A stretch of DNA of 64,000 bases from JAOPZW01 sp963788935 (GTDB lineage Bacteria > Actinomycetota > Thermoleophilia > Solirubrobacterales > Solirubrobacteraceae): contig CAWBIM010000017.1 of assembly GCA_963788935.1 (NCBI GenBank), positions 248,001-312,000 of the forward strand, in the 5' to 3' direction. Under the pieces are notes generated by a model. That model was not told the origin of the DNA, ran no database searches, and saw nothing but the letters and a program-made list of their open reading frames with translations. Numbering within the stretch: the first letter of the stretch is position 1; each line of letters starts with the position of its first letter. Below, one piece after another: positions 18,276 to 26,797 of this stretch. Position numbers and translations under genes: made by a program.

Positions 18276-20099
18276 ATGGCGATGCTCCCGGTGCAGGCGC
18301 CCTCTGAGCAGGGGCCGGTCTCCACGACCCGGCCCCACCGCTCGGCGGGCGCGCACCGGGGGCTCGCGAGCCGCTCCGACGAGCGGCTCGTCGCCATTGC
18401 GAAGGAGGGCGACGAGCGGGCGTTCGCGATCCTCTACGAGCGCCACTCGCCCGCCATCCTGCGCTACTGCCGCTCGCTCCTGCGCTCGGCGCAGGAGGCC
18501 GAGGACGTCAAGCAGGAGGCCTTCGTCCTCGCGATCTCGGCGCTGCGCCGCGGCGCCGAGCCGGACGCGTTCCGCCCGTGGCTGTACCGGGTGGCACACA
18601 ACGCCTGCATGTCGCACCTGCGGGTGCGGCGGCCCGTCCTCGTGGCGGACAACGGCGTCCTCGTCGGGCCGGCCGGCGCGGCCGCGCCCGTCGACACCCA
18701 CCGCGAGGAGCTGCGCCAGCTGATCGACGACATCGGGACGCTGCCCGAGGTCCAGCGCGGCGCCCTGCTCCTGCGCGAGATGGACGGCTTCAGCTACGAG
18801 CAGGTCGGCGAGGTCCTCGGCCTGCCGCTGTCGACCGTCCGCGCATCCATCTTCCGCGCGCGCCGCACCCTCCAGGGTCTGGCCGACGCGCGCGACGCCG
18901 ACTGCGACGAGATCCAGTCGGAGCTCTCGCGGCTCGCGGACCGGCGGGGCCGGCGCGGGCGGCACATCACGAGCCACCTGCACGTCTGCGCCAACTGCCG
19001 CGAGTTCCGCGACGGCCTGCGGCGGCGGCCCTCGGTCCTGGGGGCCATCACGCCCGCGGGCCCGTTCGGCCTGCTCGTCGCGCTCAAGGGCAAGCTTCTC
19101 GGCGGCGCCGCCGCGGGCGGCGGGGCCGGCGCCGCCCTCGTCACGGGCGGAGGCGGCGCGGGGGTCGCGAAGATCGCCGCCGTCGCCGCCTCGAGCATCG
19201 CGCTGCTCGCCGGCGCCGGCATCGAGGCCGATCACGTCATCGACAACGGTCGCCGCGACGCCGCGGCCACGCCGCGGCACGTCAGCGCCACGCCGGCCCC
19301 GCCCATCCGGGCGGCCCGCGGACGGGCGACCACCGCCACGGCGGGCGGCGCGGCCGTCGCGCCGGCGATCACCGCCGCCGACCGCCCGCTGCGCGAAGGC
19401 CGCCTCGTCGTGAGCACCCCGCGCGCGGCGGGCGCAGGCCACACGGGCGCGCGCGCCCACGCGCGCGAGCCCGGGCGGCCGGATGCGAGCGCGACCGGCG
19501 GACACCGCTCCGTCCCCGCCACGGCGCCGGGATCGAGCAGCACGGCCGCCGCCTCGAACGAAACGGGCGAGCGCCACCACGAGGGCGCTTCAGGGCCTGA
19601 CGGCCACGGCGAGGCCCGCGGTGACGGGCGCGCCGGCGCCCACCACTCGGACGACGCCTCCGAGGGCGCGTCGGGTGGCGGCCGGCACGACGACGACGCG
19701 CCGCGCGGCCGCGGCCGGGAGCGCACGGCGCCTGCGGTCGCACCGACGCCGGGCACGGGCTCGGGCGGCGGCACGGGGCCGAACGGTCCGGCGGAGCCCG
19801 CCGACGACACGTCGCACGCCTCCGCTCCCTCGAGTGGCGGCTCGGGCGCACCCGCGACGACGCCCAGCACGTCCACGCCCACGCCGGCGCCGCAGTCGGG
19901 CACGACGCCGCCCGCCTCGTCGGGATCGGGCTCGGGCTCGGGCAGCACGACCGCCCCGGCGCCGTCGAGCTCCGGGCCGGGCTCCGCGCCCGAGGACCCG
20001 ACGGTCGGCGGCTCGACGGTCGATCCCCTTCCGGCGCCGGCCGATCCGACGCCCGCCGCTCCTGCCGCGCCGGCCACCACGGCCGGCGGCGCTACCTAG
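18276..20099 (+). CDS. ECF-type sigma factor with zinc finger, transmembrane segment and long extracytoplasmic tail
   Basis: This is a 607-residue protein. Residues about 45-115 are sigma region 2 (AILYERHSPAILRYCRSLL, AEDVKQEAFVLAI) and about 150-205 are sigma region 4 (LPEVQRGALLLREMDGFSYEQVGEVL). Residues 230-241 carry an anti-sigma-like zinc-finger motif, His234-x3-Cys238-x2-Cys241. A hydrophobic segment spans about 297-315, then some 290 residues of Ala/Pro/Gly/Ser/Thr-rich, probably disordered sequence. The layout implies a membrane-tethered transcription factor that may carry its own inhibitor. It lies directly upstream of a two-component pair but has no promoter-proximal anti-sigma gene. 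Confidence 0.85.
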   Translation: MAMLPVQAPSEQGPVSTTRPHRSAGAHRGLASRSDERLVAIAKEGDERAFAILYERHSPAILRYCRSLLRSAQEAEDVKQEAFVLAISALRRGAEPDAFRPWLYRVAHNACMSHLRVRRPVLVADNGVLVGPAGAAAPVDTHREELRQLIDDIGTLPEVQRGALLLREMDGFSYEQVGEVLGLPLSTVRASIFRARRTLQGLADARDADCDEIQSELSRLADRRGRRGRHITSHLHVCANCREFRDGLRRRPSVLGAITPAGPFGLLVALKGKLLGGAAAGGGAGAALVTGGGGAGVAKIAAVAASSIALLAGAGIEADHVIDNGRRDAAATPRHVSATPAPPIRAARGRATTATAGGAAVAPAITAADRPLREGRLVVSTPRAAGAGHTGARAHAREPGRPDASATGGHRSVPATAPGSSSTAAASNETGERHHEGASGPDGHGEARGDGRAGAHHSDDASEGASGGGRHDDDAPRGRGRERTAPAVAPTPGTGSGGGTGPNGPAEPADDTSHASAPSSGGSGAPATTPSTSTPTPAPQSGTTPPASSGSGSGSGSTTAPAPSSSGPGSAPEDPTVGGSTVDPLPAPADPTPAAPAAPATTAGGAT

Positions 20100-20124
20100 G
20101 CGTCCGCACGCCGTACATGCGCGA

Positions 20125-20144
20125 AATCCCCACTTCTGGGGATT
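20125..20144 (+). terminator. Hairpin between the sigma factor and histidine kinase genes
   Basis: A perfect 7-bp stem (AATCCCC pairing with GGGGATT) with a 6-base loop lies 26 bases past the sigma-factor stop and abuts the -35 box of the next promoter. It may end the sigma transcript or be an operator; no long U-tract follows. Confidence 0.45.
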
Positions 20145-20171
20145 GACGGACTGCAGGATCCCGCCGATACT
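20143..20171 (+). promoter_or_regulatory. Sigma-70-type promoter for the kinase/regulator operon
   Basis: TTGACG (20143-20148) and GATACT (20166-20171) are separated by exactly 17 bases, close to the vegetative consensus. Transcription would start near 20178, leaving a leader of about 86 bases before the kinase ATG. The -35 box overlaps the right arm of the AATCCCC/GGGGATT hairpin. Confidence 0.65.
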
Positions 20172-20263
20172 CCGGCATGTCATCGCAAGGAACGCGGACC
20201 AGGGTCGGTCCGGGGGGTTCCTTGGGGGGCAAGGAAAGATGACAAGACCGGGGGGTCTTCAGC

Positions 20264-21097
20264 ATGAGCAGCGGTATCGCTGCGCCCATTGGGGGGCGTT
20301 TTCTTCGAGCGCGCACGCTCGGACACGACAGTGCGCGCGAAACTGAGCGGAAGCGGCTTCGCCGGCACCTGCGGGTGACGGCGCTCCACACGCTCGAGAC
20401 CATTGCGGGCTCCGCGCCCGAGGCCAACGCGGCCGACCTGATCGCCGAGGCGGGCGACCTGGCCACCGCGATGCGCACCTACGTCCAGACGCTGGCCGAC
20501 GCGAAGGGCGGCACCGCCGTCGCCGAGCTCCAGCGTCAGACCGGCGCGATCCTGCACGACACGACGCTGCAGTGCGTCGAGTACCTGGCGTGCGACGGCT
20601 ACGGAGCCGAGCTGGACGCCGACACCATCCGCAAGGTCGCCGGCGACGCGGCCGTCGAGCTCCGGGGCACGCTGCTCCGTCTCGGCGCGCCCGAGCCGTG
20701 CGAGCTGATCTCCGGGCTGGAGCAGGTCGTTTCGGCCGCGCAGCGTCGGGGCACCGTCGAGGTCAAGATGTTCACGGACCTCAACGGCAGCATCTACGGG
20801 ACCGAGGCCGCCGCGCTCGTCGGCGCGGTGCGCGAGGCGCTCAACAACGTGCACAAGCACGCGAACGCCAACACCGTCGTCGTGCGGTGCGAGACCTCGG
20901 AGACCGGCGCGCGCGTCGTCGTCAGCGACGACGGCGTCGGCGTCGACCTCGCCCACGCCGTTGCGGGCATCGGCCTGCGCCACAGCATCATCGAGCGCAT
21001 GGCGAGCACCGGTGGCCACGCGACGGTTGCGAGCGCGCCCGGCCAGGGTATGTTCGTGACCCTGATCACGGGCACGAACGAGGAGATGGCGGCATGA
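20264..21097 (+). CDS. NarL-type sensor histidine kinase
   Basis: This is a 277-residue soluble histidine kinase with no membrane segment. The HisKA_3-like helix contains the phosphoacceptor His98 (TGAILHDTTLQCVEYLA). The HATPase domain shows the N box (VREALNNVHKHANA), DDGVGVD and GIGLRHSIIERM. The N-terminal 80 residues are helical and probably sense or relay a cytoplasmic signal. Its stop overlaps the ATG of the response regulator (ATGA), so the two are translationally coupled. The leader is unusually G-rich with two hairpins. Confidence 0.9.
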   Translation: MSSGIAAPIGGRFLRARTLGHDSARETERKRLRRHLRVTALHTLETIAGSAPEANAADLIAEAGDLATAMRTYVQTLADAKGGTAVAELQRQTGAILHDTTLQCVEYLACDGYGAELDADTIRKVAGDAAVELRGTLLRLGAPEPCELISGLEQVVSAAQRRGTVEVKMFTDLNGSIYGTEAAALVGAVREALNNVHKHANANTVVVRCETSETGARVVVSDDGVGVDLAHAVAGIGLRHSIIERMASTGGHATVASAPGQGMFVTLITGTNEEMAA

Positions 21098-21735
21098 AGA
21101 TTCGCGTGCTGGTGGCCGAGGATCACCCGCTCGTCCGCGAGGGCGTCATCCGCGCGCTCGAGCGCGACCCGGGCATCGAGGTCATCGGTGAGGCCGACAA
21201 CGGCATCACCGCGATGGAGCTGGCCCGCCAGCTGAAGCCCGACGTCATGGTCCTCGACCTGCGCATGCCGGGCCTCGGCGGCGCGGTCGTCCTCGAGCGC
21301 CTGCGGGCGGAGCTCCCGGAGATCCGGGCGCTGGTCATGACGGCCAACGAGAGCCCGGAGAGCCTGCTCGACGCGGTCGCCGCGGGCGCCGCCGGCTACC
21401 TCTCCAAGCGCACGACCGGCGAGGAGCTGCGCCAGGCGGTCATCACGACCTACGGTGGCGGCTCGGTCATCACCCCCGAGCTCGCCGGGCACCTGCTCCG
21501 CGAGTTCTCGGGCAGCGCCCGGGGCGAGGGCTCCTCGGTGCGACCGCTGCTGGCGGCGCGCGAGCTGGAGATCCTGCGGCTCGTGGCCGACGGCCTGACC
21601 GACAACGAGATCGGCAAGCAGCTGTACATCTCGCCGCGCACGGTGCAGAACCACCTGACGCGCATCCGCGAGAAGACCGGCCTGCGCCGGCGCTCCGAGC
21701 TCGCCCGCTGGGCCGTCGAGCACGCGATCGCGTAG
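21094..21735 (+). CDS. NarL/FixJ-family response regulator
   Basis: This is a 213-residue regulator. Residues 1-120 form a receiver with the acidic pair at 10 and phosphoacceptor Asp55 (VMVLDLRMPG). KRTT carries the conserved lysine. Residues about 150-210 are a LuxR-type helix-turn-helix (LAARELEILRLVADGLTDNEIGKQLYISPRTVQNHLTRIREKTG). It is the partner of the overlapping kinase gene. A strong terminator follows. The targets are unknown; the paired GGTCGACC palindromes downstream are one place to look. Confidence 0.95.
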   Translation: MKIRVLVAEDHPLVREGVIRALERDPGIEVIGEADNGITAMELARQLKPDVMVLDLRMPGLGGAVVLERLRAELPEIRALVMTANESPESLLDAVAAGAAGYLSKRTTGEELRQAVITTYGGGSVITPELAGHLLREFSGSARGEGSSVRPLLAARELEILRLVADGLTDNEIGKQLYISPRTVQNHLTRIREKTGLRRRSELARWAVEHAIA

Positions 21736-21762
21736 CGCACCGGCCGCAACGAACCTGCGACA

Positions 21763-21784
21763 GGGCCCCGCTCCGGCGGGGCCC
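21763..21784 (+). terminator. Rho-independent-like terminator of the kinase/regulator operon
   Basis: GGGCCCCG (21763-21770) pairs perfectly with CGGGGCCC (21777-21784) around a 6-base loop, followed by TTCGTCGTT. It lies 27 bases past the regulator stop. Confidence 0.75.
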
Positions 21785-22169
21785 TTCGTCGTTCATGGCG
21801 CCCAGCACCCGACGGGCCCACCATGGGCGGGCCCGCCTGGCCGGCGATCCGGCCCGACGACCCCGTTCACAAGAAGGTCGCCGGGCGGATTACGCCGTAC
21901 TGCCGCTCAAGTTCTTCCCTGGACCCGAGCGGGGTGGGGTTGGTCGACCCGTCGGTCGACCTGTCGATCCCTCAAAGCCGGGGGTAGCTGCCCTGAAGGA
22001 CCGTGTGGGGGGTTACGTGGGCTAGGACGCCCGGTCCTGCAGAAAATCACGGGAAAATTGCGCGGTAAACCGAAAGTCGTCCGAAATCGCCGCCGAACGG
22101 CTCCGGAACGGGGCTCTCCGGCCTTCGCCCGGCGCCCGACGGTGAGCGGCGACGCGCCCGCTGTGGCGC
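21785..22169 (+). other. Gene-free stretch with paired GGTCGACC palindromes and an AT-rich patch
   Basis: No convincing gene is found in these 385 bases. A 54-codon frame from about 21824 has no homology I recognise. Two copies of the palindrome GGTCGACC (21942-21949 and 21954-21961) stand 12 bases apart. A patch at 22038-22085 is much richer in A than its surroundings (two GAAAAT copies). It lies downstream of genes on both sides, so it is not an obvious promoter region. Confidence 0.5.
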
Positions 22170-23786
22170 TCAGCGCGCCGGGCGGTACCAGCGCGGCGAC
22201 GTCGTCGGCGGCGGCTCGAGGGCCGCACGAGCGACGAGCACCGACGGCTCCGGGTCCGCGACGTGGCGGGCCAGCGCGGCCGAGAACTCGTCCTCGAGCC
22301 CGTCGACCGCCTCCGCGCGAACACCGAAGCTCGCGGCCAGCGCGGTGAAGTCGGGCGTGTGGAGATCGACCCCGTACGTGGGGGCGCCCGAGCGCTGCTG
22401 ATCGAAGCGCAGCATCCCGTAGCCGCCGTCGTCGACGATCACCGTCGTGACCGCCAGCCGCTCCTGGGCGACGGTGGCGAGCTCGCCGCAGGCGAAGAGG
22501 AACCCGCCGTCGCCGGAGACCGACACCGCCGGCCCGCGGCCCGCGAGCGCGGCGCCGAGCGACTGCGGGAAGGCGCAGCCCAGGGTGCCCCAGCCGAGCG
22601 GGTAGGTCAGCCGCCGCGGCGCGGGCGAGGGGTGGAAGCCGCCGAGCCAGTAGCCCGGGATGCACATGTCGCACAGGACGATCGCCTCGTCGGGCACGCC
22701 CGCGGCGAACGCGTCGAGGAAGCGCATCTCGGCCGGGTACTGGGCGTGCAGGCTCGCGATCGTCCGCTCGCGCAGCGCGGGGACGTCGACCCACGGGTCG
22801 CGCCCACCGGGCAGCTCGAACGCGAGCGCCTCGCACGCGCCGCGCGCGTCGCAGCCGACGATCACGTCGGGCGCCCAGTTCTTCGCCGAATCGGCCTCGT
22901 CGACGTTGAGCGCGACGAGCCGCGGCGGGGCCGGCATGCGCCAGTTCTGGGTCATCATGCCGTCGAGGTCGCTGCCGACGGCGACGACGAGGTCGGCCTC
23001 GTCCCACACCGCCCCGATCTCCGGGACGTGCGGCGGCAGCCCGACGTGCAGCGGGTGCCCGGCGGCGATGCCCGCGGCCGAGTACGTCGTGAGGATCGGG
23101 GCGCCGAGCCGGCCGGCCAGCGCGGCGACGGCCTCGCCCGCCCCGGCCGCGACGGCCCCGCCGCCGGCCCAGACGAGCGGGCGCTCGGCCGCCTCGAGCA
23201 GGTCGAGCGCGGGCTCGACGTCGCAGGTGCGCGGCGCGGCCGCGCCGGCCGCGATCGCGGGCTCCTCGCCCGTCGCGCCGAGGAGATCGGTCGGGATCTC
23301 GAGGTAGACCGGCCGGGTCGGGGCCTGCAGCGCGGCCTCCGGGGCGCCGATCGCGGCGAAGGCGAGCTCGACGAACGTCTGCGGCGTGAACGTCGCCTTC
23401 GTCACCGGCGCGAACATCGCGGGCTGGTCCGTGCACTCGTGCAGGACGCCGCGGTGCACGCCGCGCATCCGCAGCGTCGTCGGGATGTCGGTCGCGACGA
23501 CGAGCACCGGCGAGCGGCTGGCCCACGCCTCGCCGGTCGCGCCGAGCGTGTTCGCGGCCCCCGGGCCGGTCGTGACGAGCGCGACGCCGAGGCGGCCGTT
23601 GGCCCGCGCGTAGCCGTCCGCGGCGTAGACCGCCGCCTGTTCGTGCCGCACGCCCACGAGCCGGATCGGCGACTCGCGCAGCGCCTCCCAGGCGGCGAGG
23701 TTGTGCACGCCGGGCAGGCCGAAGACGACGTCGACGCCCGCGGCCTCGAGGCCCGCGACGAGCAGCTGTGCCCCGGTCCGCGCCAT
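22170..23786 (-). CDS. Thiamine pyrophosphate-dependent enzyme (acetolactate synthase/benzoylformate decarboxylase-like)
   Basis: This is a 538-residue TPP enzyme with the three usual domains. The N-terminal PYR domain has the catalytic Glu49 (VRHEQAA) and a GVALVTTGPGAANTLGA loop. The central domain runs about 185-330. The C-terminal PP domain carries the GDGGF...DDGGYG diphosphate/Mg motif. It decarboxylates a 2-oxo acid or condenses it with an aldehyde; the sequence does not settle which. There is no small regulatory subunit gene, so it is unlikely to be the main IlvB. A 2-hydroxyacid dehydrogenase starts the same transcript 13 bp upstream. Confidence 0.9.
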   Translation of the reverse strand: MARTGAQLLVAGLEAAGVDVVFGLPGVHNLAAWEALRESPIRLVGVRHEQAAVYAADGYARANGRLGVALVTTGPGAANTLGATGEAWASRSPVLVVATDIPTTLRMRGVHRGVLHECTDQPAMFAPVTKATFTPQTFVELAFAAIGAPEAALQAPTRPVYLEIPTDLLGATGEEPAIAAGAAAPRTCDVEPALDLLEAAERPLVWAGGGAVAAGAGEAVAALAGRLGAPILTTYSAAGIAAGHPLHVGLPPHVPEIGAVWDEADLVVAVGSDLDGMMTQNWRMPAPPRLVALNVDEADSAKNWAPDVIVGCDARGACEALAFELPGGRDPWVDVPALRERTIASLHAQYPAEMRFLDAFAAGVPDEAIVLCDMCIPGYWLGGFHPSPAPRRLTYPLGWGTLGCAFPQSLGAALAGRGPAVSVSGDGGFLFACGELATVAQERLAVTTVIVDDGGYGMLRFDQQRSGAPTYGVDLHTPDFTALAASFGVRAEAVDGLEDEFSAALARHVADPEPSVLVARAALEPPPTTSPRWYRPAR

Positions 23787-23799
23787 CCCGTCGGCGATC

Positions 23800-24702
23800 C
23801 TAGTAGCCGTCGCGCACGACGTTCTGCAGGGGCTCGCCCGCGGCGTGGCGGCGCAGCTGGTCGCCCGCGAGCGCCCACGCCGCGCGCTCGGCGCCGGGCG
23901 TGTCGCCCGCGGAGTGCGGGGTGAGGATGAGGTTCGGCGCGTCCCACAGCGGGTGGTCGGCCGGCAGCGGCTCGGGCTCGACGACGTCGAGCACCGCGCG
24001 CAGGCGGTCGGCTCGCAGCGCCGCGAGCAGCGCGTCGGTGTCGACCGTCCGTCCGCGGCCGCCGTTGACGAGCAGGGCGCCCTCGCGCATGGCGCCGAGC
24101 ATCTCGGCGTCGAGCAGGCGCTCGGTCGCCGGTGTCGCGGGCAGGATGTTGACGACGACGTCGGCGTCCGGGAGCAGACGCGCGAGCTCGTCGACGCCGT
24201 GCACGCCGTCGCGCGCGGTCCGGGCGACGCGGACGACCTCGGCGACGCCGAACGGCGCCAGCCGTTCCTCGACCGCCACGCCGATCGATCCGTGGCCGAG
24301 GATCAGGACCCGCGCCCCGTACAGGTCGCGCAGGTCGAGGTGCGTCCAGTCGTGCTCGGCCTGCTGGCGGGCCGCGACGCCCGCTGCCTTCGTGTCGGCG
24401 AGGATCGCCCACAGCACCCACTCGGCCATCGCCGGGTCGCGCGTGCCGCGCGCGCTGCACAGCGTCACGCCCTCCGGGACGTGGTCGACGATCCAGTCGA
24501 CGCCGGCCGAGCGCGTCTGGACGACCTTCAGCGCCGGGAGCCCGTCGAGGTCCCGCGAGATCTCCCAGTTGGGCACGACGAACTCGACCTGCTCGCGGTC
24601 GGGCGCGCCGGCGGCGTCCTCGGGCCACTCGGCGACCGTCCAGCCCGCGGGCGGCTCGCCCATGGCCTCGCGGCCGGGCGACGGTTCGACCCAGGCGATC
24701 AA
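23800..24702 (-). CDS. D-isomer-specific 2-hydroxyacid dehydrogenase
   Basis: This is a 300-residue NAD(P)-dependent dehydrogenase. The Rossmann motif is GARVLILGHGSIGVAVEERL. The catalytic pattern includes NGGRGRTVDTDALLAAL, LDVVEPEPLPADHPLW and the proton-donor His in LILTPHSAGDTPG. It reduces a 2-oxo acid or the reverse; phosphoglycerate-dehydrogenase-like members share this sequence. The TTG at 24702 overlaps the preceding stop (TTGA), but the ATG at 24663 is an equally possible start. It pairs with the TPP enzyme downstream, both acting on 2-oxo/2-hydroxy acids. Confidence 0.88.
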   Translation of the reverse strand: MIAWVEPSPGREAMGEPPAGWTVAEWPEDAAGAPDREQVEFVVPNWEISRDLDGLPALKVVQTRSAGVDWIVDHVPEGVTLCSARGTRDPAMAEWVLWAILADTKAAGVAARQQAEHDWTHLDLRDLYGARVLILGHGSIGVAVEERLAPFGVAEVVRVARTARDGVHGVDELARLLPDADVVVNILPATPATERLLDAEMLGAMREGALLVNGGRGRTVDTDALLAALRADRLRAVLDVVEPEPLPADHPLWDAPNLILTPHSAGDTPGAERAAWALAGDQLRRHAAGEPLQNVVRDGY

Positions 24703-25947
24703 GCGGCCGGGAGGACGCGCTGCTCGGCGTTGCGCAGCTGCTCGAGGAGGTCGGCGACCTCGGCGTCGTGGCCGTTGAGCGAGAGCGCGCGCTCGGCGGC
24801 GCCGATGGCGGCCGAGACGCGGTCGGTGCGGGCGAGCGCGAACGCGTGGCGGACCCAGGCCGTCTGCGACGTCGGCTCGAGGTGGGTGGCCTGCTCGGTC
24901 GCCGTGACCTCCCCGCCGAGATCGCCGGCGAGGTGGTAGGCGAGCGCGAGGTCGAGCAGCGCCTCGACGCTCGGGCCGAGCTCGCGGGCGCGCTCCAGCG
25001 CGGTGATCGCGGCGGCGCGGTCCATGAGCCGCAGGCGCAGGCGGCCGACCCGCTCCCAGGCATCGGCGTCCTCGGGCGCGCGGGCCGCGGCGCGGTCCGC
25101 CGCCTCGGCCGCGAGGTCGACCGCGCCCATGTCCTCGTAGATCCGGGCGGCGAAGCGGTGCGCGGCGGGACGGTCGGGATCGGCCCGGGCCCAGTCGCGG
25201 ACGGCGCGGCCGGCGGCGGTGAGGTTGCCCGACTGCCAGAACGCGAGCGTCATGAGCCGCAGCACCGACGTGTTCGTTCGGCTCGGCGTCGCGGGCGTAG
25301 ACGAGGCGCTGCGCGGCGAGCTTGTAGTCGCCCTCGGCCATCGCGTGCTGGGCGGCGGTCATGAAGCGCTGGACGCGCTCGGCGCCCGGGTCGGGCTTGG
25401 AGAAGTCGACGAACTGCAGCGAGCCGGCCGGGACGGTGCGCACGCCGGGGGCGAACTTCACGCGCGCCCACTGCTGGACGTCGTCGCCGCCGCCCGTGAA
25501 GTAGATGCCGCTGACCGTCCCGACGCCCCACTCGGGGTAGGAGACGCAGCGCGCGTAGCGGTGGACGACCGAGTGGTCGGGGACGCGCGCGCCGAACGGG
25601 TCGTGCTTGCGCTGGTCGGCCTCCGCCGCGCGGCGGCGCTGCTCGGCCTCGTAGGCGCGGCGGCCCTCCTCGGCCCGCGCCTGGCGCGCCGCGGCGGCGC
25701 TGACCTTGACGGCGTTGCGCGAGACGCGCCCGCCCCGCGAGCCCTCGGCGAGCGATTCGAGCTGGTCGGCGGCCTGGTTGATCGCCTTCAGGTGCCGTTC
25801 GTGCTCGAACTGCTTGCCCGGCGGGGCGATGTCGGGGTGCCAGCGCTTCGCCATCTTGCGGCGTGCGATCTGCACGTCGCGCTTCTCGAACGGCGCCTCC
25901 AGCTCCAGGAGCGCGATGGACTGCTCGATGTCCAGCACTGCGGGCAT
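24699..25947 (-). pseudogene. J-domain protein with C-terminal TPR region, one frameshift
   Basis: The restored product is about 415 residues. Residues 1-70 resemble a J domain with the HPD tripeptide at 37-39 (KMAKRWHPDI), the element that stimulates DnaK. A charged helix (70-120) and a beta-rich middle follow. From about residue 200 come helical repeats of tetratricopeptide type (GDYKLAAQRLVYARDAEPN, GAVDLAAEAADRAAARAPED). The frame breaks at 25272-25279, where GTTC occurs twice in tandem; removing one copy restores it. It may be a DnaK co-chaperone with its own protein-binding repeats. Confidence 0.75.
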
Positions 25948-25978
25948 GAACCCCTCAGGTTATCGCCGTGCGGCGGCC

Positions 25979-26797
25979 TCAGTCGACGAGGCGGCGGGCC
26001 ATGTGCCGGATCGCCAGCCGCCACATCACGAGGCCGAAGGCGACGAGGAACGCCGCGTGGCCGAGGTCCACGGCCTTGAACCCGAACGCCGCGTGGTGCA
26101 CGAGCTCGACGCAGTGGAACAGCGGATTGGCGTTCGACGCGTAGTGCACCCACTCCGGCAGACCGCTCAGCGGGAAGAACGTCCCGGCGACGAGGAACAG
26201 CGGCGTGAGCACGGTGCTCGTGACGTAGCTGAAGTCGTCGATCGACTTCAGCACCGCGGCCGTGAGGATCCCGAAGGCGGCCCAGCCGAAGCCGGCGACG
26301 AACGCGATGAACGGCACGACCAGCATCCCCCACGCGGGGTCGAGGCCGAACACCATCGCGACGAGCAGCGGCATGCAGCCGTACAGGCCCGAGCGCGCCG
26401 CGATCCACAGCGTCTCGGCCGTCACGAGCTCCTCGGTGTCGACGGGGGCGGCGAGGATCGCGTCGTAGGTCCGCTGGAACTTGTACTTCACGAACGTCCC
26501 GAACATCGCCGGGAACGCCGAGGCGAACAGCACCGCCGTCGCGACCGTCCCGGTGCCGACGAACTGCACGTAGTCGCGGCCCCCGACCGTCGACACCAGC
26601 GAGCCGAACCCGAAGCCGAACGCGAGGAGATAGATCGTGGGCTGGACGATCGAGGAGAACGTCGTCGCCCGCCAGAACGAGCTGAAGTTGATGATCTCGC
26701 GGACGAGCACGCCCTCGATCGCCAAACGCTCGAGCCGGCCCAGGCGGCGCCGCCGGGGCGCCGGGGTCGCCGCGGTCGTCACGGCCTCGGTCGCCAT
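25979..26797 (-). CDS. ABC-2 type transporter permease
   Basis: This is a 272-residue membrane protein with about six hydrophobic segments, for example TIYLLAFGFGFGSLV and GMLVVPFIAFVAGFGWAAFGIL. It carries the ABC-2 signature around TPLFLVAGTFFPLSGLPEWVHYASNANPLFH, as in NodJ/DrrB permeases. It should form the channel of an exporter with the ATPase upstream, whose stop its ATG overlaps (ATGA). The substrate is a drug, lipid or polysaccharide; sequence alone does not decide. Confidence 0.92.
   Translation of the reverse strand: MATEAVTTAATPAPRRRRLGRLERLAIEGVLVREIINFSSFWRATTFSSIVQPTIYLLAFGFGFGSLVSTVGGRDYVQFVGTGTVATAVLFASAFPAMFGTFVKYKFQRTYDAILAAPVDTEELVTAETLWIAARSGLYGCMPLLVAMVFGLDPAWGMLVVPFIAFVAGFGWAAFGILTAAVLKSIDDFSYVTSTVLTPLFLVAGTFFPLSGLPEWVHYASNANPLFHCVELVHHAAFGFKAVDLGHAAFLVAFGLVMWRLAIRHMARRLVD

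Noticed and set aside
21824..21988. A 54-codon plus-strand frame after the response regulator
   Set aside because: There is no ribosome site and no recognisable sequence, and it contains the palindromes, so chance is likely.
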